From Lepisosteus oculatus (lineage: Eukaryota; Chordata; Actinopteri; Semionotiformes; Lepisosteidae): 64,000 nucleotides of DNA. A program made the translations under genes and the position numbers. The stretch is taken from the NCBI RefSeq assembly GCF_040954835.1, contig NC_090723.1, positions 9,000,001-9,064,000 of the forward strand. The letters run 5' to 3'. Shown piece after piece: positions 35,833 through 50,800 of this stretch. The notes beneath the pieces were generated by a model. The model was not told the origin of the DNA, did not search any database, and saw only the letters and a list, made by a program, of their open reading frames with translations. Within the stretch, counting starts at the first letter, position 1; every line of letters begins with the position of its first letter.

Positions 35833-38800
35833 GGAGGGGGGGGGGATAAATAAATCAGCCAGGGAACAGATAAAAGCCGGGGACTCGAGGAGGATGAACG
35901 GTCCTGGAAGCTACAGGAGATATTCGCGACCGACCGGCGCCTCAGGCCCTGTCCGCGCTCCCGCTGCCTCTCCCCACGGTGGCGCTGTGGCCGGGTCAGC
36001 TCCACGGAAGGCGACCGACCTGCGCGCCCGACAAAACCGCCAAGCGAAAGTTGCTCAGCGGGAGCAGAGACTTGCGCCCTTGCTGAGACCGCCAGAGTAG
36101 GGCCCCACTCCGGGCCCTGAGCGCACAGGGCGACAGGTTCGCAAACCACCCCTGGGCACGACAACCAGCAGCTGCCCCCACTGAACACAAGCGGATTCAG
36201 AGCCCCGTGCAAGCGTATGTGCACACCGAACATCTGCACGGCGCCCAGCAATGCTTATTACTGCTGTGCACAATCTGCTGCGCTGTTTTTCAAATTTCTG
36301 GTAAAGTCACCAAAACAACATTTAAGACACTTGGCCTTTCTCAACCTCTCAATATTTACACAGCAAAGAAGTCTGACATTCCGGCTCCCACCAGGCCTCT
36401 TTGTTGCCACTGTGCTCTTTTCCTGGAAAGGCGCGCAAATCTGCTTAAGAAAATCTGAGTTTCTCGAGGTCTTTAACATCCTGAAGTGGAGGAAGGCACA
36501 CTTCGCTTAGCTTTTTCTTTTCCGCGTTTAAAACTTTTGAAATTGCTTTCTGACAACGGGGGGAAGCTTTGCAGAAACGCGATCAATAAATCTACCGGAT
36601 AACCAATCGATCAATGAAAAAATGAAAGGGAATGCTGAGAGCAATGGGAGCCGTAAGAGAGGATGGGCAAATAAAAAGAAGAGGAGCAAATTGTTTTCCG
36701 AAAGAGATGACTGCGGCGAGACGACAGGAGAAGACCTGTTAACTCGATTTTGGAAATAAGTCAGGGGGAGCCGGCAGAGAAATAGTCCTCAGCCCGAGCT
36801 CACTGGCTCTGGGGCAGCACGGCACACAGACGACGGCTCGATATTGACTTCTCCAGAAGGGAGAAAAGACCAGCGCTCTGCACCTCTGCACTTCAAGAGC
36901 AATAAAAAAAAAAAAACAGTGGAGGGGAGGAAAAAGAGAGAGAAAAGCAGACTCCCCTGGGGGCGTCGAAACGTAATTTCCAACTGGTGTGACGGAAATT
37001 TTTATTTATCTGCTCAGCCCATCTGTGCAGCGTTTCTTAAATTCTCCCCGAGAAAGGTCTTTTTGATTATCAACATCGCCATTTTAATATACTTCTAAAT
37101 CACGGCCATGCCAAACGCAGAACAGGACTTTCAAGCGTGCAGAGCTGGAGTCTCTCTCTCTCTCCGTCTCTCGCCGTTTTTTTTTCCAAAGCGGAAAAAT
37201 TGCGAGTTCAAACAGAGTACATGTTGTAAGAGAAAACGGTTGCGTTTAAAATTGATGCACTCCGAGCAGCCCCCTCCTTCGGCTACCTCCCTCCTGTCTC
37301 TCCTTTCCCCTTTCTTTCCCCTTGCTTGTCTCTTTTGGCAAAGCAGAAACATGTTTCACTTCAGGCTGAGATCAAACGGTTTTGTCATTTCTGACAAAAA
37401 TAGTAGTTTTCTTCTGGGGCTGGCGGAAGAAACGGGCCTACAGATCTGGACAGCGTTGTTTATTGAGATTCATAAACCGAGTCTGAAATCAAAAAGTTAA
37501 TTAACTTGTAATAAAAAGAATAATTCACTCGTGCCTATGAGTTTACTTTTCCAGCACAGCCTTGCTTCGGCGATGATAAACTGCTCTAAAAAAATAAATA
37601 ATGGACGCAGAAAACAAAAATGCAGCATTATTCAATATGTTTATTTAATATCCAGCAGCACACACTATCTTTGTTAGGAAATGTAGATGCTGGATAAGAG
37701 TGGGACCCACTGATCTGAAAAACACACAGCAAAAAATGACTAAGCAAGGTGACGCATCATTTCGGATCGTGATTTTTATCCCTGTACATCTTTAAACCGA
37801 GGAAACCTGAGACCGTTAGGTGTGAAAACTCAAGGTTTCACAGCAGCCCCCAGATTCCGGCCCTGAAGCCGGGTGGAGGTCAGGCTGCAGGAGGAACTGG
37901 TGCACAAGGCTGGCATGCAGACGCTGGCTCGGTGCACCACAAGGCCCTCACAGGCCACAGGAATGACCGAGGTCTGACCGTCCGCAGCGCAGTGCAATCT
38001 GTTCTCACTCCTGTTCTGCCCTGGGAGCATTTCCTCACACGGGGGGGGGCAGAATGTGGAAGGCCACGGCCCTCCCCCCCCCTGCCCTCCGTGCTGACCT
38101 CTGACCCCACGTCCTGCGGCGCCACTTTCCCCTCTCCAGACCGTGTCACCGGCAGGGACAGCGCTGGCCGCCTCCAGAGCAGAAGGGCGGAGGGAACATA
38201 CGGATATCTCTACGTGTGCATTTCACAAAACCGCTTCACTGAAGTCTACAAGTCGCAAAACGCATGAGCCCAGCACAGACCACTAAAGGGTTTCGCAAAA
38301 TGTCCGTTTCAAAATCTTAAGATGAGGAGGAAGAGGAGAAAGCAAGAGAGGGAGGGAGGAGAAATGACTTCCCAGACAGCAGAGCGAGCAAACTTGAGTG
38401 GCTGCAGGCCGTGTGCTTGGCAGTGTGTGGAGAGGCCATTGCATTTCTGTGAAGACAGTTCATTTTTCCTGGTGACCTCCCCATGACTCCACTGCTGATG
38501 GGGTGAAAAGCAGGTGGATCAGACTGGCAGAGAGAGAGAGCGAGACCCCACAGGGTATCCAGGAAATAGAATTGTAGAGCCGTTGCCATGGCAACTCTCA
38601 TTGTGTGCTCGTGATGTCATTTGTTTACCACTATGAGGGCTGGCTGCTCTGGGTTGATTATTCCTCTCAGTCCTGGGGAGTCAGGTTTAGTGCTAATAGT
38701 CCAGGGATGGAATAACCTTTAATTTTAATGCTTGAAAAACATGTGCTGTGTGCATAATGATTCCTGTGCTGGTACCAAAGAGCGCTCTTTCTTTCTTTTT

Positions 38801-41800
38801 TTCTCTCTCTCTCTATCATCGGGGCTAGTGAATTGCAGAGGAGGGCAAGGCTCCAGCCAGACACTGTAGCAGCAGGACTTCCAGAGGCACCTCTCTCTCT
38901 CCGACCCCTAAGACCTCCGCCATTCCTCCTCATCCCAGCCGAGCCTGCTCTGCACTACCTCAGATCACGTGAGGACTCAGAAACTGAAAGCGTGCGCTCG
39001 GCAGGGGGAAAAGGGAAATTGGGGTTCTCCTGCATCACTTCCAGGGCTCAGGAAACTTTTCATTGCCCTGCCGGTGAACCCGCGGAGCCGCCATTTTTAA
39101 AACAATTTTCCTCCTCTTTTCGTTAAGAGGCGGGGATGATGAAAAGCTTGTCGGGGAGACAGCGCCCTGCTTCAAAAAAATCTGCATTTTCTCAGATTGT
39201 GAGGTTGACACCACAGCAAACCCACACCCGGTTTGATGAGGGAGCACCGAAAGGCACAGATTAAAACTAGAGGAGAATACAAGATCCGTCATTCCTGTCG
39301 TACGAAAATCAAAGGAAAATCCGCCCCTTACATATCCCTGACTAAGAGCACCAGATTGTTCTTTATGCTAATATTTTACAATTGCACTAATAAATGAAGA
39401 ACATTCCTGTCTACTCTAAGAAATTAAGGTGATGGCACAACTGAAGGATTGCATTTTGTAAACTGATCAATAGGAGCACTATAAATGTAAACAGGATGGG
39501 TTAAGCCATTTACCTCTTTCTTCCGGAGAGAACTTTTATTTCAGAACAAAACAAACATTTGTGTCATAACAGAGCACCTGGGCTACAGTACACATAACAG
39601 GCAAGAGAAATTTCCCTCCTCTTGAAAAACCTCGATGCTCAGGCAAGTCAGGAACATAATGACAACGGAGCACTGGTGCGGAGCAGCTAATTAATGGCGA
39701 AAGAGGCGCACCGACGAAAGAGAAGACATGCATCAGAAACAAAAGCAGCAAACAATAACAAAAAGCAAATCCTTGCTCCTGTGTGCGTTGAAGATTACGA
39801 ATTGCTCCTTAACTTAATGGCCATTTAAAGTGGATTTGTGCGCAATGCTGAGTGTCTGTAATGATAGCTGTTTACAGGGATTCTCATTTATAATAATTAG
39901 GAGAAATGGATGGCACTGCTGATTCTACGTTCTGGGCAATTGACTAGGGGCTGTGCCTGAATAATGAGCTACTGTATGTGACCGGGAGATGACCGCTGCC
40001 TTTCGGATGACCCCAAACCCAGACTCCCCGCCCCCCGTCCCTGGGGCAGCCAGTATTAATGGCAGTAAACCCCCGTGCCGTCAGTGCACAGTGGGAGCAG
40101 CCAGACCCCTCCCTGGCAGGCCAGAGAACACACCCGGGTCTGGGGACCAGAGAGAGAAAGGGGAGCCCCGCGCCCTGATACTCTTCCCTGTTCTTCCTCC
40201 TTCCTCCTGCACGCCTCCCGCTCCGGACAGGTGCTGCCGATCCAGCGCCGGAGCCCTGCAGCTGCTGAGCCGCCCCTCGCTCTCTCGCGCGTGAACCACA
40301 GGCCGGCGCTCAGGAAGGGTTCGAGGCAGAATGGGTATTACTGACACTTCCTCTTTTGTTAAAGAGGAAGAACGTAAACAATAGCTAATGTGCAATGAGG
40401 TCACAGTGCACAAGGTCACGCTGACATATTCCTGCATGTACAAGGTCGTTTTTAACTTCGCAGCCCAGAAGGATGTTGAAAGAGAGCTTTACAGCCCGTT
40501 TTAATGGAGCCCAAGAAAGCAAGCTTCACAGCGCTTTGTGTGGAGACATGCTTCCTACTTTCAGGCACATCTTCAATTTCCACTTTGACCCGTGGGTCTG
40601 CGGTTTGCTACCGAGACTGAAGCAGTCCTTTGGCGTAGCTCTGAGCCACCTGCATGCTTGACAATTCCCCAGGTGTGTTAGGACGCTGGACGATGTGCCA
40701 CAGAGCACGTTTCTCAAACACAATTTGCCATCTCTTAGCTGAATCTCTGATCAAGAGTCAGGAGAGGTCAAGCTACAACTGGCTTTTATAAATGGCCTCA
40801 TCTGGTAGCCCATCTTGTGTGAACAAGAAGTTTGCCAGACTGATCAAAAGCAATCGGTTAAACATACAATATACACAAATGAAGCTGAAGAAATAAGACT
40901 ACACTGTATATTTCTTTTCTCAAACCAGACTTCAAAAGCTAATGGCAGTTTCAGGCAGTTAATCATTTCTTTGTTGTAATCCAGCAAAATTACTTTATGC
41001 TTTTTTAAGAACAAAAACAACCTGACGGCGATAAAACGTCTCTCACGAGAATTTTCTATACATGTCGAAAGACCTGTCGTGTCTTGATCTTGAAATCTGT
41101 CCAAATACATTGTGAGTAACTTGTCACTAGATGTCACTGCTGCCCACTGTTCTTAATGCGAAATGCACGTTCCTGGTTTAACTGTACAGTATAGCAGAGT
41201 GGCTTCAATCCACTTCATTTTAGAGCTCCAATACAGCCAGCGCTTCACTGTTGTAACAATGCTGGGAACAGGATAAACTGCCCCTTGGCACGGCAAAAAG
41301 TACATGGATCATGCCTCTAAATGTCTCTTCAGACAAGCGCCAGTATTAAAAGCAAGCAAGCCAGCTCTGTGAGGGGCCTTGAAAATGTAAACTGATTCCC
41401 TAAATGGCTCCCTGTAACTCCCTACATTGGAAGTGTATTTTTATAAGTACTATAAAACTCCTAAGTATTTTTATAAGGCAGCTTTGTGTAGCAATGCTTA
41501 AAGAGGGTACAGTGGATCGGCAGTGGTAGGTGGAATGATTTGGGGCTTCATTAAGAGGAAATGGAAAAAATTCAGAGGGAGAGGAAGGAGAGAGGTCAGG
41601 CCTGCAGGACAGCCCCCCTGAGCCTACTGCTCAAAACCGCCTCTCAGTTTTGCTCTCGGCTGCGTGGGCCGAGCATCCATACCTCACCTGGAGCTCCATT
41701 AGGGAGCTGCCTGAGCACTGTCTGAAACCAGCACAAGGCAAACACAATTCACATTAACTTGGAAATCCATCCCAATTAAACGTGGAATGCCAATTAGGGT

Positions 41801-44800
41801 AACAGTCTCTGGCAGACTCCTGTGCCATCTGAAAGCCACGCGGACGTGCATTCCTGATGTGTCTCGATGCCGCCTTGGAGACGTGGTGGCAGCGGCCGGG
41901 AATGTTGAAAAAAGCCGCAGCCTGATTGGCCGCCGGCCTACAGAATCCTAAACCCACGCAGTGCTGTCCAATAGCAGTGAGGAAGAACGGGGAGCTGAGG
42001 TGGAGCTGCACTCTCAGGATTCAAGGTGGCATCTCAAGCTAAGCCAAATGCTCTCTCCTAATTGCCGCAATAACCTTCTGAAAACAAGACGGAGACGTGC
42101 ACCAGGGAGCCGGCAGGAACAGCGCCTGTTACCTGGAAAGGAGAGTTCATTTAACTCATTAACCCCGAGAGCAGGGAAAACAATCAGGACCCATCAGCAT
42201 GCAGATCACATGGAGGCATCATCACAGAACCGAGCAGCTCCTGCAGGATGTGCAAGATTGATAGATGGACCGGAGGGAATAATTAACCTGGTAAATTGCA
42301 GTGCGGTTCTCTCGTTAGAGCACGCCGCAACCACCGGAGAAAACACCTTCAGCTCCCCCCCTCTCTCTCTCCCGTCGTGCCCCCTGCCTGTCCCTGCCTC
42401 TGAAACGGCAAAGGATTTCTGAAACTGAAAGGGGCTTGACTGGCAACTCGGCAGGTGGCCCGGAAAGCACGATCTTTACAGTCCACACGATGGGCAGGTG
42501 CAGCACAAAGACGTTAAGGCAGCATGGCTCACACATGGTGCAAATTTGCCACAGCGTCCTGCAAATTCATTTTTCACCTTTATGGCACCTCCTACTTGCA
42601 ATGAAGGGTTTACTTAATACATGGCTATACATGATCAATCTACAAATGAACATTTTGTGAATATTACTTTACATGCCATGCACTTTCAGGTTATTTCATT
42701 TCTGATTTAACAGAGTTTTCAAATGGTTTCAATCCCACCGTCAAACACCTTTGAACGCTGTACCCTATTTTCTTCCTTTACATTGTAACTGGCATGTGGC
42801 ATATTAATGACTTCATGACATTTGTTTTGCAAGGCATCATAATACCGTCCCAGACAAATCAAGGGTATTATGAAATCACGATCGTTCTTTAATTTTGCCA
42901 TTAATTGATCAGAGCAGTATGTTAGCCATAATGACATCTGCAACACAGTCCCTGTAGGCCCATTAAGTGACTATTGGTATATTGCATAATTCATAAGTTA
43001 TTAAATCAATATATTTCTTTGTACCCGATGTTCTGCATTTCAAATGCATCTTAAAATAAATGAGTCTGATGCATTTGAAGCTCTTCACTGTGCACTGTAA
43101 CCATCCAGTGTACAGATTTTGCTCAGTAAAGTTAAAATTCTAAGCTGCTGGTTGGAAGGTTTCGTGGAAAGTCTGATAAAGAGCATATCATTATTATTTT
43201 TTATGTAAGTTCTCAGTGTGCTGTATCTCAAACGAAGAACAAAATCTTCTTTTAATAATGTGTTCAGTTCACAAAAGCATAAATCTCCCGGCCCCGATGA
43301 CGTCCCTCCTGAATTTTTGTCTGACTTCTTGGCCTTATTTAGATCTTCTTCTGCTTGAAAGAACAACAAGTTGCCAGTCAGGAGGGATCATTGCAGAGGA
43401 CTGTTAATACTGCTGTTATATCACTTTCACCAAAAAAAGAAACCGATCGCGCCCTTTGTAAGACCTATCGCCCGTCTCTTTGACTGAGTCTGACGTCAAG
43501 CTCACGCAATGCTGCTGTGTTGCTGGGTAAAGGTCTGTAGGACCACATAAGACCGTCACAGTCAGACAGGCTTTATCAAAGGGCACCTTGCATGTGCCCG
43601 CATTGGCCACACTGCACACATGTGCACAGACATCGCACAGTGGGGAAATCTCTGACCAGCTCTCGATCGTGAAAGGCTGGGGATCGGGTTTCATCGACAG
43701 GGTTACAGTTTCATACACCAGACCTTCAGCAATGATGTTAACAGGCTACAGGAGGTCTTCTCGGTCTGCGGTCTCTCGGGGGAATGTGTCAGGGATGTCC
43801 TGTTGTCAGTGCTGCATGCCTTGTGTGTGGAAGTACTAGCTCAGGCTGTCCATTAATCTGCTTTTTCTGCCAGTTTCTCTCAACAGTGTTCAACACATTC
43901 CCTTATGCTACTGACATACTGTTATATGCAGACTGTCTTCTAAAGCTCTTCCAAGTCTTATTTATTAATTACATCTGAGCCCCTTGATACTTTTTCAATA
44001 ATCTAAATTCTTCCAAGTTTGCCTTAATGGCTATAAAATTTTCAATGTATTAACCTAGCCTACCTCTGCCTACACCAAGCCCTTCAGTGACCTTGCTATT
44101 GCAATTCAGCTGAATACTGTGATGCAGAGATCAATTATTGAAACTGGCACCGCTGCAATTAATGAATACATCATCCAAATGAATAACTGGATTGACAGGG
44201 CAAAACTTTTGTTCGTACAATTTGAGAGAGGAGTTAGCCGAGGGTCACATTCCACACCGAAGGGCTGGGAAGAGAGGGATTTTCCAGAGCAGATATCATT
44301 CCAATCGCAAGCCGAAATACTCACAGGAATGTGTTAAGGGACTAAGGGGTCGGTTCGTTTTGCGGGCATAAAAGATGACAGTTACAAAAGTGTCACCGAA
44401 ACACTTGTTTTGACTGTGGTATTAATAAAACTGAGCACTGCAGTGCGCCAACACAGAGAAGAGAGTTCAATTAGCAAAAAGCTTTTAACAGCTGGGCTAT
44501 GGCCCCCTTAGGTGTCTCTTATTAAGATCCCAGTAACACACAGCAACTGTGCTCAGCAGGGGGAATCTTTCGAACCCCCACAATCAGTCCTCGAGGATGG
44601 TATAACACTGAGAAACTGTTAAAAAGGAGAAATGCTGCAAAGCCCTAAAGACAACCCAGCCCACACTGAGGAAACACCTCCATCGTAAATCTCGCCAGTC
44701 CCCTAGTTTGCTGGCTGTATAATAGCTGCCTGTGAGAATTGCAGAATGCAGCAGTTGTGGAGATGTGACCCTTAGCACCAGGTCTTTTCATTCTGGAGCA

Positions 44801-47800
44801 TAAATCAGGATCCTGGCAGATCACCACGGCCAATCAGGCACTGAGGAGGACAGAATAATCTCTGCAAGGGTTCCACAGAATCTGGAATGTGGATTCTAGC
44901 TTGGCGGAAAGTGGGTCTCAGAGTAAACAGTCCTGAAGCCAGATTACAGCCTCACCAGACACAGAAAAAAAAAAGAACTCATCTACAGTAAGTGTTGGCA
45001 GATCTGCCAGCTTCTGCCCTACACATTCTGCAAATATATAATGTCTATAAAACAAACGTCAGGCCAGCTAAGCAAATTATTCTGAATGCTGCTTGCAACA
45101 AACTGGTGCAAAAGAAAAAGACTGGAATTCCAGATTATTCATCCAGTCCAAATTGCTCAAAGATTGTCTCTGTAGTTGGGAACTTGATTTCTAGAGATTT
45201 TAAAATCTTTTTTAACTCACTGTCAATGAAATCTCTGCACCCCTCGCCACTCTGGCCTATTTTAATGTCCCTAATGCCACTGCGCCCTCAGCCGACCAGG
45301 CACAAAGCTGTCCTGTGCTTTGTCCGGGCTGAAACACATGTAGCCGGAGCCAGTTCAGACCCCCTGGGCGGAAATGGAAACACACATGCCGAGCTGCACG
45401 ATGACGTGATCCGGGCTCTGTGAGTCACCCTGGCAGCTGTTGCTCTTGTCACACACTGTTACTGCAGCTGAGAAATACAACCTGCTAGCCGGGTATCCAA
45501 ACCCAGAGGAGGCTGGGAGGTGTAGAGTTACACTGTGCCCTCCAACAGCTGGACAAGAACGTAACAGCATACGCAATAGTCACAGAGAAGAAAAGCAAGT
45601 ATAACTATCACAGTTTATACGCAGGTGCACACAAATGAGCCTCAGTTCCAGTTTTAATTAATTGCTCGTAGCGTTTTCACATTTTTAAATCTATGCCTAG
45701 GACACGGGCACTGGATTAAAGCCCTCAGTGGATGTACTACAGGCAGAGCCAATAAGGTAATGTCCCAGAATCCTGTGAGATCATTATGACATCACATGAC
45801 AGAGTGCTGCTGTGCTGTTCTGTGTTCCAGAAGGCTGGGGATGAGTCCAAGACACCCTTCCAGTCTGTGGTCTGGCGTGTGCTGGACCCATGCTGTCTGA
45901 ACAGCTAAACAAACCATTTTTCAACTTGGGAGGGGGGCAACACATCTTACTGTATGAAAGCACTGGTACAGAAAAGGCCATCAGGGAAAAAGGCCTCAAT
46001 CTGTAACACATTATTTCATTCGGAGCCTAAAAAGACATTGCCAGGCCAAGAACAACTCCATCAGAGACTCTTCTGTGTTAATCATATTTATTACGTCTCA
46101 TAGTCTGTTTAGTTCATGAAAGAGAGCTTTCTCTCAAAGGCAAGACTATCTGAAAGCCAGAATTGTGCCGAGTGTTAAGGTCTGTAAATCAAAGCTGTTT
46201 TTGCAGCACATCAATTACATCTGAAAGCTTACGGAAAACTAAACCTGAACATATTGTTTTCAATAAAAGCCACCACCACTGAGCCACCAATTTTATTTGG
46301 TTTGAATTCCAGCCTTAAAGGCAAGATGGCTTCTGGGAAAAGTGGACTCTGGAATAAAAGGAATTCAACAATCCAGTTATGATTTAGGACAACGACAAAG
46401 AGCCCCTTCCATCGCAACCCCTCTGACCGCCAGTTCAGTGGAGCACAGCGGCTGTTTGTGCACTGAGATGTATAATCGAGCGCAGAGCAGCTCCCCAGAA
46501 AAGAAGAGAGAGATGAGGAAAATCGAACCGAGACTGGGAGACTCTAAAGGAGCTCAGAGTTATCTGGGCAGAAGCAGAGAGCCCTCTGCTATTCTGGACC
46601 AGGGGAATTTTTAATTACCACAACAGAAACAATTTCTTCCAAATATCAGGTGGAATCAAACAGAGGACTATGAAGCAGATGAGGAGGGGGGAGGAGGAGG
46701 GGGGGTGCTGTGCTTTAGAAATGCCAGATGGTTGTTGATATTTGTGTCTTATTTCATGTTTCACGGTATTGAACACTAAAAAAAAAAAAAAGGCTAAAAA
46801 GAAGGAACAAAACAGCTTCTGAGCCGCCGAGTCACAAGGCCCGGGGAAGGCAGCCTGAGCTGCAGGAGTGTGCGGGGCTGTAAGCGCGAGATTAATTCGG
46901 CAAAATTAATTGGGACAAGATTGAAAATGAAATTAAGACGCAGTTGAGTGCACAGGCATTTAACTGTCGCTCCTCCTTCCCCTACTTCAACACACACTTC
47001 CCCAATACTCCCCCTACCCCCCAAACACCCTCCTGCTCCCCCACCTGTGAGCTCCCCCTGCCAGCCTGGATTAATATTCTCCAAATCAGGGCCATCCCTA
47101 CAGAAAGGGCCCTACAATGGGCACAAACACACTCCTCCTCTCTCTCTCCAGTCTGCTGGCCCACATCCCCAAGCCCCACAGCTGCTGTTTAAACTGTTCT
47201 CTTCCACACCCCCTTTACACCCCCTTCGCCACCTGACATCATAACCCTTATTAAACGGTAATGATCCAGCCCAGCAGACAATCGGAGACGGGAGGACTCT
47301 AACGACCCAACTCTGCACGTTTTCTGATGGGGGATTCCAGCCGCCAACGGCTGGGGAGCCTCTGGAGCATCACAGCAGTAAAACAACAGGGAGGTGAACA
47401 GGGCACCAAGAACAAAACACACAATATACATAATCTTCACGACTGAGCATGTATCGAGCACCACCACTACTGCACCCTGCACTTTCATCCTCCAAGACAC
47501 GGCTTCCATTCTCACTTCTATGAGGAAGCAGAAGAATGTGGTATCACAGTACCTGAGGCCCGCACAGCTCCAGTGGTGTCATGTGCTGGAGAGAGGGGTG
47601 ACTTGGGGCACCTCTGAATCAAAGAGGTGAGTCAGAGGTGTGGTGGCGCAGAGGGTGGCAAATTCTGACTCGTCCTCTGCTGGGCACCAAAAATTGAGTA
47701 CAATGCAAGATATCAAGGTTGCTCAATGTCTGAGGAAACATCCACCCCCCAAGAAACCAACCAGCACAGAATGAACCTCCTTAAAATGATTCACTGCAGG

Positions 47801-50800
47801 GAGAACCCTTGACATGATCTGTGCCCTACTCACCCAGCCATTTGGCAAAGTAACCGTTTACAGAACAAAAGTTTATTTTTGTAAGGCGATAACGGCACTT
47901 TATGTGGGAACAATAAAATTCAAACACAGGAGGGAGCTTTGAAGTAAACTGTACCACATACCAGAACAGTACTGCTTCCTCGTGTCAAGCACATCACACA
48001 TTTTCATTCGCTAAGAACATCTTTTCAAAGCAGACTGAAGAAGTCAAGAGAATGGCCCTTATTTTAACCTTGCTTCAACTGTTAAATTCCTGGACTAAAA
48101 CAATCGCTGTGTGGTTTGTAGAAGGTCTTGGTCAAGAAAGGATTGTATAAACGAAATTCCAAGCAACCAGTTGTTAAGGCAATAAAGTATTGGACTTCAA
48201 CTTGAAAAAGTCAAAACAATGCAGATTTTATTAGTGAAAGGTCAAATGATCAAAGGAGGCGCTATAACTAAATAAAGAACCAACTGAGGCAAGAGCAAAT
48301 CTTCAGTGGCCAACTTTTTAAACTTCTGAAAGCAAAAGGATGAAAACCAACCTGTTTACTCAGCAAGGAAAAGGAAGAGAAAAGCACCGCAGGCTCAGAT
48401 AGGAGAGGAGAGCAGGCTGAGATAGGAGAGAGGAGCGGCTGGGATAGGAGAGAGGTGCAGGCTGGGATAGGAGAGGGGAGCAGGCTGGGATAGGAGAGGG
48501 GAGCAGGCTGGGATAGGAGAGGGGAGCAGGCTGGGATAGGAGAGGGGTGCAGGCTGGGATAGGAGAGGGGAGCAGGCTGGGATAGGAGAGGGGAGCAGGC
48601 TGGGATAGGAGAGGGGAGCAGGCTGGGATAGGAGAGGGGAGCAGGCTGGGTAGCAGTGTCGACTCTTTTGCACAGGCTCCCGCACGATGGCAGCACAAGG
48701 CAGAGCCTGAAGACAGAGAGGTTTTCTTTACAGTAAGCGAGGGATCAATACCGATCAATTGCGGAGCTTTTTATAAAATCTCCTGCTTTATTCGGAGGGA
48801 GGGGATATGCTGCCACTGTGACTCTCTCCAGTTTGAGCAGCGATTTCATAACCGTCAGTTAAGCCTTTCTTTAATACAGGCCTCTGGCAGGACTGATTGC
48901 TCCCTTCTGACCTGTCCCCCTGGCCTATTAATTACTTCCAGTCTTCAGATATCAACACTCAGACCATCCTCGTGGTTAAAAAAGGATATTATTTTGAATT
49001 CCTTATCACTGACCGGACTTGTTCGGTTCTGATTTCTCTTTACTCCACGTTCTTATTCCGCTGAATGAGAAGGAAAGGATGATGTCTAATGTCTATTTTT
49101 TTCACACGACACAAAAGTTACTTCAGAAGACTGGTAGATGCACAGGAGGGCTTTGCAACACATTTAATCAATCACACGTACTAAACACATAGCAAACTGT
49201 GTTTCAACGGCAGTAGAGAGAGGAGGGCCTGAACACGTTTTATAGCGTACCCCGTGACCTCCCCATGTTCGTTTTAAGTCCTGCTTCTTCAGTCATTTCC
49301 GTTTCAAAGCCCTGTGCAAATCAGAGCACCAGCCTGGAACACTTTGTAATGAGAGCTTCTGAGGTGACAGCACACGAGTGACAGAGCAGGAACAACCAAG
49401 TCACCCCAGAGTGACCAACGGGGACGTTCAGAACAAAAAGTTTTAACAAAACTCAAGTCACGTCTCATGTTAAAACGAAAACAGAAGTCATTTTGTTCTC
49501 CCATCTAAATCGCGAAGGGGCCAGGTGGAGAATTGCCCCCAGGGTTTGGCAGTAAGGATATGGGCCGAGAGAGTGACTCTCTCTCCGGGTCCAGGGAACA
49601 TGCTGGGGTTCAGCCTCCATTGTATCGTCAAGCAGGGAGAGAAGTCTGGAGTAGGGCACTTGTCAGGAGCCGCCGGGACGGGACGGGGCGTGGAGGGTGG
49701 GGACAGGCCCAGAGCCCAAGGCTCTGCCGGCACAGTTCAAAAGCAGCAACCACTCCAGCTAGCAGGGAGAGGACAGCCCAAGGTGCTGCTGAGCATTTCA
49801 AGTTTGTAACTGGGTTACACAATTCAGGCAATTCAATGCTCCATAGGTAATGAATCACGGCTCAAGCACTTCACCTTTTCTACTCACATTATTCACATAT
49901 CAGCGGTTTTTTATATTACATGAGTACAGACCATCTGAATCTGACCCTTCATATACTGTATAACTGTGACGAGACTTATGAATCAGGTCTCATGCTATTT
50001 AGACATCTTCTAGCTTTTGCTTGGAGACACAGTGATAGAAGTCTCATCAGACGGCAAAGTCTGGTTGTACGGACAGGGGCGTGTCACAAGGACAGGAAGA
50101 GAAGTAAAACAAAACTCAAGATGAAGGGCCCACACTCATAGCTGTTACTAACGTTATTAAGCTGTTATTTTTGACCACATGATCCAAGTCTGCACTGACC
50201 TCGGACTCCTGCCGGCTTCCTGCCTCCGTTTCTACAGACCTGGAAGTGCAAAGTAGCTCCCCAAGACTCTGCTGAGTTTAACAAAAAGACAGCAGTATAA
50301 CTGCATCGTACTGCAGACCCTGACTGTGTCCTAGGCCAGAAAAACCTAAGGACAGGAGAAGCGACATTCGGATACATAGCTCCCACAGTTCAGAGCACAC
50401 TTCCGCCCTCAGTTACGTACAGTTACTTATGCTGACAGTGCTAATGTTTTTAAGTCAAGGTCATCCACATGCTAACGGCACATCAGCGCTTTGAACCCAA
50501 GTCATGTTTTCACGTACCGGGTGGAAGTGGTTTGTCTTTCGATTAAATGCCTTTCTGCTCTTGGTTTCTTTGATAGCAGCTGTGGAGCTCTGTTTATTCA
50601 AATATTGCATTGCTGAGATGCAGCATGTTTTTACACAGAAGCTAGCGTGAAAGGCGCTATATGAACTTTATTTTTATTTCAATCAGCACTGGAACAACTG
50701 GAAAAAAACCTGAGCTTGGCTGCATGGCACTGGCATTACAAAAACTCAAAATACTAACAAAGGAAAAAGCAAGATAATAAACAAAATTAGGGTTAAGCCA

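Noticed and set aside
35445..36251. 268-codon minus-strand ORF
   Set aside because: It is a translation of the CpG-rich patch and of the TG repeat (Thr-His run). No domain or splice support was seen.
41961..42422. 153-codon plus-strand ORF in the SKAP1 last intron
   Set aside because: No family resemblance, promoter or splice pattern was found. I treat it as chance.
48268..48758. Three overlapping repetitive minus-strand ORFs
   Set aside because: They are frame translations of the 23-bp minisatellite, not proteins.
50650..50680. GGCGCTATAT phrases here and near 52095 and 7625-7660 as SINE copies
   Set aside because: Only short tail-like motifs are present, with no head or body, so they are not called as elements.
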